This document shows positions 1 to 5,005 of a DNA stretch of 10,813 bases, one piece after another. The stretch lies in NCBI GenBank assembly GCA_946612575.1, contig CAMOEU010000015.1, positions 1-10,813 of the forward strand, written 5' to 3'. The notes below the pieces were generated by a model. That model was not told the DNA's origin. It made no database searches and was given only the letters and a program-made list of their open reading frames with translations. How positions within the stretch are numbered: the first letter of the stretch is position 1; the number at the start of each line of letters is the position of its first letter. Both the position numbers and the translations under genes were made by a program. This stretch comes from an uncultured Clostridia bacterium. GTDB lineage: Bacteria > Bacillota > Clostridia > Christensenellales > UBA1242.

Positions 1-352
1 CACCAATATGATCTTCATCACTATGTGACAAAAACAAATAATCAATTTGTTTTATTCCGTTTTTGTTTAATATGTAATCTAGTTGAGACAAAAACTTGCT
101 TTGACTTTGCTCACTGCCAGTATCAATAACAATTGAAACCTTGTTTGGCAAAACAATCAAATTTGCTCCTGCCTGACCGACATCAAATGTGTAAACCTGA
201 AGTGCCGTTTCGTTTATCCTGCTTGCCCCGCAAAAGGCAAAATCAATTGCAGTTTGATACTGAAAAAGAAAAATCGACAAAATTACAAACACCACACAAA
301 GTGCAGACTCAAAAAGTATGTTTTGCCAATTTTTTCTCAAATAGTATTTCAT
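1..352 (-). CDS. Membrane-anchored metallo-beta-lactamase-fold hydrolase (ComEC C-terminal-domain-like), partial
   Basis: Only the N-terminal 117 residues are in the window; the gene runs off the left edge. The reading frame starts at the ATG at 352-350 and is open to position 1. A hydrophobic helix at residues 17-34, preceded by basic residues, looks like an N-terminal membrane anchor. After it come FDVGQ (56-60), a strand ending in DTG (77-79), and SHSDEDHIG (109-117), which carries the HxxxDH metal-binding signature of the metallo-beta-lactamase fold. This order matches the soluble hydrolase domain of the ComEC/Rec2 competence family and its stand-alone relatives. The catalytic domain probably faces outside the membrane. 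The start codon overlaps the patatin stop by one base (TAATG) and no Shine-Dalgarno site is close, so translation is probably coupled to patatin. The visible part cannot distinguish a nuclease from another MBL hydrolase, and the usual ComEC channel helices are not visible here. Confidence 0.8.
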   Translation of the reverse strand, partial: MKYYLRKNWQNILFESALCVVFVILSIFLFQYQTAIDFAFCGASRINETALQVYTFDVGQAGANLIVLPNKVSIVIDTGSEQSQSKFLSQLDYILNKNGIKQIDYLFLSHSDEDHIG

Positions 353-1194
353 TAGATATATTCTATTTCATCCTTATCAAATTTTTTGGTTTTGATTTTC
401 TTTGCTTTTCCTTGAAAAATTTTTATTATCTGTGGCATAACATCAATTGCAGCCTTATAGCCTTCATCCACCATCTCATCAAGCCCAGAGAGTTTTGTGG
501 ACTTAAATTTTTTATTGTCAACTGCCACCATAACATCACTATAAACATATCCTTTGACAGCATTACTCTTCATCAAAATTCTTATCGAGCATCCCAAAAC
601 ATCCAAAGTCTTCGTGCTGTCTGTGCCGTAAGTTCGAGTGCTGTTGCAATCAACTGCAACAACATAGTCGCACCCAAAATGCCTTGGTATTTCTGCCGGA
701 ATTGTGTTTTGAAGCCCACCGTCACACAAAAGCCTATCTCCAAACTTCACTGGTTCAAAAAAAAGTGGAACACAGCAACTCCCTGCAACAGCCTTTGCAA
801 GGTTTCCATGACTTATGCAAACCTGCTTTGTAGATTTTATGTCAACCGCAACCGCTGAAAAAGGTTTTTTCAAATCTTCAACATTAATATCACCCAAAGT
901 GCTTATCATCAAATTTTCGATGCCATCTGTCTTTGATGTGAAAGAATAGAATTTGTTTGTCCTTATATCACTTGTTTTGAGTTTTTTTGCAATTGAATAA
1001 AGTTCTTCAAACCCCATTCCGTTTGCATAAACTGCACCAATAATGCTTCCCACTGAAGTGCCAGAAATATAGTCAAAATCAAGTCCATATTCTTCAAATG
1101 CTTTTATCACTCCAAGGTGTGAAAAACCTCTTGCTCCACCACCGCCAAAAGCAAGACCAATTTTGTGTTTTTTCCTAAATAAACCGCCTTTCAT
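352..1194 (-). CDS. Patatin-like phospholipase (RssA/YchK-type serine acyl hydrolase)
   Basis: This 280-residue protein is a full-length bacterial patatin-like hydrolase, a family of Ser-Asp dyad enzymes that cleave acyl esters in lipids. Residues 12-27 carry the oxyanion-loop motif GGGGARG (17-23). The nucleophile elbow GTSVG follows at 45-49, with Ser47 as the nucleophile. The dyad aspartate is Asp158 in DGG (158-160), followed by NTIPAEIP, as in RssA/YchK proteins. No signal peptide is visible, so it is probably cytosolic or peripheral to the membrane. The C-terminus is lysine-rich. It is the first gene of a two-gene unit with the membrane-anchored MBL hydrolase, overlapping by one base. 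The start at 1194 is unusual: there is no Shine-Dalgarno site, and an extended -10 box lies six bases upstream of the ATG. The family assignment is firm; the physiological lipid substrate is not known. Confidence 0.93.
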   Translation of the reverse strand: MKGGLFRKKHKIGLAFGGGGARGFSHLGVIKAFEEYGLDFDYISGTSVGSIIGAVYANGMGFEELYSIAKKLKTSDIRTNKFYSFTSKTDGIENLMISTLGDINVEDLKKPFSAVAVDIKSTKQVCISHGNLAKAVAGSCCVPLFFEPVKFGDRLLCDGGLQNTIPAEIPRHFGCDYVVAVDCNSTRTYGTDSTKTLDVLGCSIRILMKSNAVKGYVYSDVMVAVDNKKFKSTKLSGLDEMVDEGYKAAIDVMPQIIKIFQGKAKKIKTKKFDKDEIEYI

Positions 1195-1200
1195 ATAGAT

Positions 1201-1209
1201 ATTATATCA
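1201..1209 (-). promoter_or_regulatory. Extended -10 promoter element of the patatin gene (probably leaderless mRNA)
   Basis: On the minus strand, TATAAT (1206-1201) is preceded by TG plus one base (1209-1207), making an extended -10 element. Six bases separate it from the ATG at 1194, so transcription would be expected to start at or next to the start codon. The -35 region is poor. A short inverted repeat, AAAGAA-AAA-TTCTTT (1209-1223), covers the spacer and could be an operator, but it is AT-rich and may be chance. Confidence 0.6.
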
Positions 1210-1279
1210 AAGAAAAATTCTTTTTAAAAACAAAACACAAAAAAGTGAAAATTTTCTTGAAAAAACAGCAAATTAGGTA

Positions 1280-1307
1280 TTGACAAATTCATAATTTTGA
1301 GTAGAAT
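1280..1307 (+). promoter_or_regulatory. Sigma-A-type promoter for the 208-residue protein gene
   Basis: A consensus TTGACA (1280-1285) and TAGAAT (1302-1307) are separated by 16 bases. The predicted start of transcription, about 1313-1315, leaves a leader of about 15 bases containing the Shine-Dalgarno site AAGGAG (1317-1322). The promoter is divergent from the patatin promoter; the two -10 elements are about 95 bases apart. Confidence 0.7.
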
Positions 1308-1328
1308 ATAAAACATAAGGAGAACAAA

Positions 1329-1955
1329 ATGACAAACAATCTTACAGAAAAACTTATTGACAAACTTTGCGAAATTGCACTCGTTGATGCCACTTCAAAA
1401 ACACAATGGAAAAAATACTGCGAATCCGCAAAAAAAGGTGATATCCAAACAAATTATCAAATCTTGTATTCAGTTGTTGAAATAAATGAATTTGCAAGAA
1501 AAAACAATTATGCTGGTGCTGACAACATCACATTGACAGATCCAATGTTTGAAACAAAAGCAAATATTGAAACTGCAAAAAAAGGTCTCAAACTTTTGAA
1601 ACACTCAAAACTTTATTTGCAAAGCCGCCTTATCAGCGAAGCTTCTTTGAAGGCTAAAGATAAGGAAAAGTGGAATGAGTTTTGCAACACTCTTGCTTCA
1701 GAAGAAAGATATTATGTTGTTGAGCAAGTAGTTGGCACTCTTGACAAAATCAAAGGTGGTAAAGATAGTTTCTTGAAAGTTAAAAAAGAAGTTATTTCAA
1801 ACTCAGAATATGTCTCACACATAAATCAAATTTGCGATGGTCTTAAACATTTCAAAATCGGAAATGATTTTGCAAGATTCTTGAAAGAAAAAAGAAACAT
1901 TCTTACTTGCATAGAAAAAAAACCTTACAAAAAACCACACACCCATCATGTTTAA
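1329..1955 (+). CDS. Unrecognised helical protein with internal duplication, 208 residues
   Basis: I do not recognise this protein. It is predicted to be soluble and mostly alpha-helical, with no signal peptide or membrane segment. Two regions resemble each other at an offset of 88 residues: KxxWxxYC at 24-31 and KxxWxxFC at 112-119, each inside a helical stretch of similar pattern. This suggests an ancient duplication of a domain of about 90 residues. The C-terminus is basic and ends in a histidine-rich tail, HTHH (204-207), which could bind metal or be unstructured. The start is well supported by AAGGAG six bases upstream of the ATG and by a good promoter. It appears to be monocistronic: the next gene is 227 bases away and has its own strong promoter. 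There is no clear terminator after it, so some read-through into the riboswitch leader is possible. Confidence 0.8.
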   Translation: MTNNLTEKLIDKLCEIALVDATSKTQWKKYCESAKKGDIQTNYQILYSVVEINEFARKNNYAGADNITLTDPMFETKANIETAKKGLKLLKHSKLYLQSRLISEASLKAKDKEKWNEFCNTLASEERYYVVEQVVGTLDKIKGGKDSFLKVKKEVISNSEYVSHINQICDGLKHFKIGNDFARFLKEKRNILTCIEKKPYKKPHTHHV

Positions 1956-1973
1956 AAATTTTAAAAAAAACTA

Positions 1974-2001
1974 TTGACAAACAAAAAATTTGTGCTATAA
2001 T
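1974..2001 (+). promoter_or_regulatory. Strong promoter driving the riboswitch leader
   Basis: A perfect TTGACA (1974-1979) and a perfect TATAAT (1996-2001) are separated by 16 bases, with an upstream TG at 1993-1994 forming an extended -10 element. This is the strongest sigma-A-type promoter in the window. Transcription should begin near 2008-2010, exactly where the first riboswitch helix starts. Such a strong promoter before a conditional terminator is typical of riboswitch-controlled units. Confidence 0.88.
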
Positions 2002-2007
2002 GAGCAC

Positions 2008-2114
2008 ATAAAGAGGGAGTAGTTTCCACAATATAGTGGTTGCAGAAGCGTCATCTCAGATTGAAAAATCTCGCTTTTGCAAGAGCAAATATAAATGCTT
2101 TAACAAGACTTTTT
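2008..2114 (+). promoter_or_regulatory. yybP-ykoY family (manganese) riboswitch aptamer
   Basis: The leader RNA fits the yybP-ykoY architecture. P1 is AAAGAG (2010-2015) with CUUUUU (2109-2114). It is followed by the conserved GGAGUAG (2016-2022). A short hairpin pairs CCAC (2026-2029) with GUGG (2036-2039). A 9-bp helix pairs 2042-2050 with 2072-2080. The internal loop UCAUCUC (2051-2057) follows, then a distal AGAUU/AAUCU stem with a GAAA tetraloop (2058-2071). The last hairpin is 2082-2087 with 2096-2101, and the leader then reads AACAAGAC (2102-2109) back into P1. The order and loop sequences closely parallel the Lactococcus lactis Mn riboswitch as I remember it. Members of this family bind Mn2+ together with Mg2+ and usually turn on Mn efflux or homeostasis genes. 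The assignment rests on motif and helix matching; no covariance-model search was run. Confidence 0.88.
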
Positions 2115-2143
2115 GAAGAAATTCGGAAAGTCTTGTTTTTTTT
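2103..2143 (+). terminator. Riboswitch-controlled intrinsic terminator
   Basis: A continuous 15-bp stem pairs 2103-2117 with 2122-2136. It includes two internal G-U pairs and is closed by a GAAA tetraloop (2118-2121). Eight consecutive T residues follow (2136-2143). The 5' arm contains the whole 3' strand of riboswitch P1 (2109-2114), so P1 and the terminator cannot form together. If the aptamer stabilises P1 when Mn2+ is bound, the terminator is blocked and the operon is transcribed, which makes this an ON switch. Confidence 0.88.
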
Positions 2144-2151
2144 GACTTTCC
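2125..2151 (+). promoter_or_regulatory. Possible second anti-terminator hairpin
   Basis: GGAAAGTC (2125-2132), which forms most of the terminator's 3' arm, is also perfectly complementary to GACTTTCC (2144-2151) just after the T-run. This alternative 8-bp hairpin would hold the U-tract in its loop. It could form once P1 has captured the terminator's 5' arm and would reinforce the ON state. The complementarity is seen directly; its function is inference. Confidence 0.45.
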
Positions 2152-2182
2152 AAACCAAATAAAAAAAAGGAGGAAAGAAAAA

Positions 2183-2629
2183 ATGAAAAAAATCTTGAAA
2201 AAAACTTTAACACTTGGAGCTGTAGCTACCGCCGCTATTTCACTTGCATCTTGTGGTATTGATTATGGAGAGCACGAAAATAAAAATTTTTTTAAAGGTG
2301 AATTTGAAGTAGCAAAAGATCAATACATCGTTGTTGAAGAAAATGGAGTAAACACATTACATAAAGGTTCTCTTTACTCTCCATATCACGATGTTGAAGG
2401 TGGTGTATATTCTGGATATGGACATAGTTTTACACCAATCTTGAAATTTAACTGTGGCGAAACACTTCAAACATACGAATTTGTTTTGTATTTTGACAAA
2501 TGCCCTAAAGAAGAAAAATATGACAAGATTTGTGATTGTGCTTACACCCTGACAAAAGAAGAAACTGAACACAAACATACAGATTACATTTATTACAATG
2601 ATTTAAAAGAAAAAGAATTTTGTAGATAA
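2183..2629 (+). CDS. Small secreted lipoprotein, function unknown (first gene of the riboswitch operon)
   Basis: This 148-residue protein has a typical lipoprotein signal: a lysine-rich N-terminus, a hydrophobic stretch (8-20) and the lipobox LASC (21-24), with Cys24 as the lipidation site. The mature part of about 125 residues is probably anchored to the outer face of the membrane. It is rich in aromatic and charged residues and I recognise no domain. The second half holds five cysteines (91, 107, 117, 119 and 147) and a HKH motif (130-132), so disulfides or metal binding are possible. A strong AAGGAGG (2167-2173) supports the start. It is the first gene after the Mn riboswitch and so its most direct target. 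It does not resemble MntP, TerC/Alx or P-type ATPase efflux proteins, which are the usual targets. Sensor, chaperone or binding-protein roles are all possible; none is shown. Confidence 0.85.
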   Translation: MKKILKKTLTLGAVATAAISLASCGIDYGEHENKNFFKGEFEVAKDQYIVVEENGVNTLHKGSLYSPYHDVEGGVYSGYGHSFTPILKFNCGETLQTYEFVLYFDKCPKEEKYDKICDCAYTLTKEETEHKHTDYIYYNDLKEKEFCR

Positions 2630-2639
2630 AGGAGAAAAA

Positions 2640-3128
2640 ATGACAAGACAAGAATATGAAAATTGGCTTAGAAAAGAAGATTTCGATTTAGATACAGCCA
2701 TAGATGATTTTGATGGAACAACAGCCGCGCATATTGCAGCAATAAAAAATGACTGTGAGGTTTTGGAATATATTGCACAAACAAATCCAAAGCTTATCAA
2801 TAGAACAACAGATTCTGGCATCACCCCAGCACAATTTGCTGCAGAGGGTGAAAATGATGAGGCCTTTGACACAATTATGAAACACACAACTTTTGAAAAA
2901 GTTTGGCAAAAACTTGTGATTGACAGAGGACTAAACTTGGAAGACAACTATCGCACATTTGGATATATATTAGATAAAACTAAAGAGTATATTCTCAAAG
3001 AAATAAACAACCCAAACAAAAAACAAGAACTTAAAAGAATTCACAGTATCATTCAAATCAAAACTTCAATTTTTGATGCATATGAAAGAAAATACTTTGC
3101 AAAAATTTTAAAAAAGGAGGAATATTAA
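2640..3128 (+). CDS. Small ankyrin-repeat protein
   Basis: This 162-residue protein has no signal peptide. Residues 25-54 (DGTTAAHIAAIKNDCEVLEY onward) and 58-82 (DSGITPAQFAAEGENDEAF onward) match the ankyrin consensus, in which D-G-x-T-P-x-x-x-A-A is followed by two helices. There are about two repeats, fewer than most stable ankyrin domains, so flanking helices may cap it. The C-terminal half (85-162) is lysine-rich, helical and unrecognised. Ankyrin repeats bind protein partners, so a cytosolic adaptor role within the operon is a reasonable inference. AAAGGAG (2628-2634) overlaps the stop codon of the lipoprotein gene, and only 10 bases separate the two genes, which supports co-transcription. 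Bacterial ankyrin proteins are common, so this does not by itself imply transfer from eukaryotes. Confidence 0.82.
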   Translation: MTRQEYENWLRKEDFDLDTAIDDFDGTTAAHIAAIKNDCEVLEYIAQTNPKLINRTTDSGITPAQFAAEGENDEAFDTIMKHTTFEKVWQKLVIDRGLNLEDNYRTFGYILDKTKEYILKEINNPNKKQELKRIHSIIQIKTSIFDAYERKYFAKILKKEEY

Positions 3129-3129
3129 T

Positions 3130-3441
3130 ATGGGATATATGGCAGCAAGAGCAATGGCAAAGCACCCTGGATTTGGACTTATTTATTTAGGAGGAATTTT
3201 AGCTGCTTTTGGTAGCATTGCAACATTTGATTATTTCGATCCAATGGTTTCAACAAAAGAAGAAACTGTTGAAGTTGATGACAAAAACACAAGATCTGAA
3301 AATGAAATCTCCGAAAAAAAATCTGATGAAGAAAAACCTGTAATACAATTGGTTTTTGGCATCACAGCATCAGTCGCTGCTGCAATTACAATTGGTGCAG
3401 GGATTTATGCTTGTATAGACGAAGAAAGAAGAAGATATTAA
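3130..3441 (+). CDS. Small two-helix membrane protein with an acidic loop
   Basis: This 103-residue protein has two hydrophobic segments, about 15-33 and 72-94. They are joined by a loop of about 35 residues (37-70) rich in Asp and Glu. Basic residues flank the outer ends (Arg7 and Lys11; Arg100-102), so by the positive-inside rule both termini are cytoplasmic and the acidic loop lies outside, on the same side as the lipoprotein. Two extra glycine-rich turns (GLIYLGG, TIGAGI) could support helix packing. AAGGAGG (3114-3120) lies inside the end of the ankyrin gene, and one base separates that stop from this ATG, so the two are tightly coupled. No family is recognised. The acidic loop could bind cations, which would fit Mn2+ control, but that is inference. 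Confidence 0.78.
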   Translation: MGYMAARAMAKHPGFGLIYLGGILAAFGSIATFDYFDPMVSTKEETVEVDDKNTRSENEISEKKSDEEKPVIQLVFGITASVAAAITIGAGIYACIDEERRRY

Positions 3442-3456
3442 AAAGGGAGAAAAATT

Positions 3457-3732
3457 ATGAGAAACCATTTTTTTAGAGCAATAATTTATTTTACACTTGG
3501 TCTTGCTATGTTTGCAAAAAGTGTAATTTCAATTCAACTATATTCAAAAGCTAACAATGCATATATTAACCAACAAGCCTTAATTTCACAAGGAAAAGAA
3601 ATTAAGGAAGAAGAAAAAGTTAAAAAACCAAACGAAATTTTAAAAACATCAAGCATCACATCTATAGTTGGTGGGACATTTCTTACCATGGCTGGACTCT
3701 CGGCTCTTAAGAAAGGTATAGAAGAAAAGTAA
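3457..3732 (+). CDS. Small two-helix membrane protein
   Basis: This 91-residue protein has hydrophobic segments at about 8-28 and 64-84, joined by a polar, highly charged loop (KEIKEEEKVKK, 47-57). The layout is the same as in the preceding gene: a short N-terminus, one helix, a charged loop of 35-40 residues, a second helix and a short charged tail. The two could be distant paralogues or partners in one complex, although their sequences are not closely similar. A good Shine-Dalgarno site (AAGGGAG, about 3443-3449) precedes the ATG, and 15 bases separate it from the previous stop. No catalytic motif or known family is visible. A small hydrophobic protein like this could be an assembly, holin-like or regulatory subunit; the sequence does not decide between these. 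Confidence 0.75.
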   Translation: MRNHFFRAIIYFTLGLAMFAKSVISIQLYSKANNAYINQQALISQGKEIKEEEKVKKPNEILKTSSITSIVGGTFLTMAGLSALKKGIEEK

Positions 3733-3793
3733 TGACTAAATATTATCTTTTCTATACAACAACAAAATAAATAGTTTAAAAGTGAGAATAAAA

Positions 3794-4273
3794 ATGAAAA
3801 AAAATATTGAAAGCGAACTTGAAAAAGTTGAAGAATATATCAAAATCACAGATGATGTCCTTGATATGAACCTTAAATATTTTTCAATCGATCCACAAAA
3901 TGCAATTAAATATTGGAATGACCATCAATTTGATCTCTCTGATATTTTGACATCAATGATAAATGCAGGTATGGAAGAAGGAATGCAACTTTATAATACC
4001 TTTATGAATCAAAATGTTTTAGAATTTATGAAAGTTGCAAAATTCAACTATAAACTCGCAAAGAAAAACATGGGCATTTCTGGAGAATATGTTGAAAGGA
4101 AAGAAAATGATTTACAAAATCTTACACCCCCAAAATTCAATAGTGATGCAATTGTTGTTTCAAAAGAAGAGTTTATACAAAATGCAAAACTCGTTTATGA
4201 ACAAATTATTGATGAACTCAAAACAATTGGCGAATATGGCATAGATCTTATGCAAAAGAAAATTAAAAAATAA
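3794..4273 (+). CDS. Unrecognised all-helical cytosolic protein, 159 residues
   Basis: I chose the ATG at 3794, which has a plausible though weak Shine-Dalgarno site, AAGTGAG (3779-3785), at the usual distance. An in-frame GTG at 3782 would add four residues but has no ribosome binding site. The protein is predicted to be helical throughout, without signal peptide or membrane segment. It has no histidine cluster or catalytic signature I can recognise. A helical N-terminal part (1-105) and a helical C-terminal part (123-159) are separated by a proline-containing linker near 111-114 (TPPK). It follows the membrane protein gene by 61 bases, the longest gap in the operon. I see no convincing internal promoter or terminator in the gap, so it is probably still read from the riboswitch promoter. 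Its charged helical character resembles that of the next gene. Confidence 0.72.
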   Translation: MKKNIESELEKVEEYIKITDDVLDMNLKYFSIDPQNAIKYWNDHQFDLSDILTSMINAGMEEGMQLYNTFMNQNVLEFMKVAKFNYKLAKKNMGISGEYVERKENDLQNLTPPKFNSDAIVVSKEEFIQNAKLVYEQIIDELKTIGEYGIDLMQKKIKK

Positions 4274-4287
4274 AGGAAAAATTGATT

Positions 4288-4986
4288 ATGAAAAAAAATG
4301 AAATTAAAAAACCAAACTTGCTTGACGAAGCATATGCAGCTATGGAATCAGCCGAAAATCTTAATAAAAATATGAAACTGCAAAATGCGAAAAAAATTCA
4401 TGATGATCATTATGATAGATTATATAAAAAGTTTGATAAAGAGGCTAAACCAATTGACAAACAAATCAAGGCTCTTGAAAAAGAAATTAGTAAAGAAGAA
4501 AAAGAATTAAAGAAAATTATGAAAAAAGAGCAAAAAGAAAAAAATGACCAAAAGAAAGAAATTCTTAAAGATCAAGAGAAATCTGCTAGTGAATACATTG
4601 TTGATTTGGAAGAACAATTGAAAGAGGCTCGTAATAATCCACTCATTAAAAAAAGAGAAAAACTTTTAGAGATGGAATTTGATTACCTTGTAAATTTCTC
4701 AACTGTTCAAAATTCAAAAATTAAAAAAGATGTAGAAGATGCACTTTATGTATTAAGCAAAGTTTCATTTTATCTTGCTAAAACATCTTTAGTAGAATTT
4801 GCAAACGACCTTGAAAATAGTCAACAAAAGATGATTGATGATGTTACAAAAGTATTTGATGTTGAAGAAATCTCTGAAGATGATGAAATATTTAAAAAAG
4901 AAGAGGAAGAAAGCAAAAAACGCATTGCAATGATTGAAACAGAAAAAGAAGCAAGAGATAAGAGACTTGGAAGAAATAAAAACTAG
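4288..4986 (+). CDS. Lysine/glutamate-rich coiled-coil protein, 232 residues
   Basis: I chose the ATG at 4288, which sits 10 bases after AAAGGA (4272-4277). A TTG at 4282 in the same frame is too close to that site. Residues 45-130 are an uninterrupted run of Lys, Glu and Gln with regularly spaced Leu/Ile, typical of a long coiled coil. A more hydrophobic helical region (131-180) follows, then a very acidic stretch (191-209) and a basic helical tail. There is no signal peptide or membrane segment. The protein could be a cytosolic scaffold or a membrane-tethering partner of the small membrane proteins upstream. No enzyme motif is visible. Low-complexity composition makes homology weak evidence here. 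It is the last gene of the operon; its TAG stop lies inside the terminator hairpin. Confidence 0.78.
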   Translation: MKKNEIKKPNLLDEAYAAMESAENLNKNMKLQNAKKIHDDHYDRLYKKFDKEAKPIDKQIKALEKEISKEEKELKKIMKKEQKEKNDQKKEILKDQEKSASEYIVDLEEQLKEARNNPLIKKREKLLEMEFDYLVNFSTVQNSKIKKDVEDALYVLSKVSFYLAKTSLVEFANDLENSQQKMIDDVTKVFDVEEISEDDEIFKKEEEESKKRIAMIETEKEARDKRLGRNKN

Positions 4987-5005
4987 GCAGTCGCCTAGTT
5001 TTTTT
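4979..5005. terminator. Shared bidirectional intrinsic terminator between convergent units
   Basis: ACTAGGC (4982-4988), loop AGTC and GCCTAGT (4993-4999) form a perfect 7-bp stem, with A residues on the left and a run of seven T residues on the right (4999-5005). Read on either strand, a stem is followed by a U-rich tract, so it can stop both the riboswitch operon and the murB-to-dnaE unit. It overlaps the TAG stop of the coiled-coil gene (4984-4986) and touches the dnaE stop (5004-5006). Confidence 0.85.

Noticed and set aside
133..858. Open frame of 241 codons on the plus strand opposite patatin and the MBL gene
   Set aside because: It is antisense to two genes with clear catalytic motifs, has no ribosome binding site, and its translation has no recognisable domain.
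1247..1256. Palindrome GAAAATTTTC between the divergent promoters as an operator
   Set aside because: Short, AT-only in its core, and expected by chance in DNA of this composition.
1951..1965. Palindrome TTTAAAA-A-TTTTAAA after the 208-residue protein gene as a terminator
   Set aside because: The stem is A/T only and not followed by a distinct T-run, so it would be too weak to terminate.
2000..2011. Tiny ATG-started frame (three codons) next to the -10 box, as a possible leader peptide
   Set aside because: It begins before the expected transcription start and has no ribosome binding site; the leader is explained by the riboswitch.
2357..2947. Minus-strand open frames opposite the lipoprotein and ankyrin genes
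   Set aside because: The plus-strand genes have strong ribosome sites, a lipobox and ankyrin motifs; the antisense frames have low-complexity hydrophobic translations.
2640..3128. Ankyrin gene as a horizontal acquisition from a eukaryote
   Set aside because: Base composition matches its neighbours, it sits in a compact operon, and short ankyrin proteins are common in bacteria.
3733..3793. Possible internal promoter before the 159-residue protein
   Set aside because: No pair of -35 and -10 boxes with suitable spacing; only isolated TA-rich hexamers.
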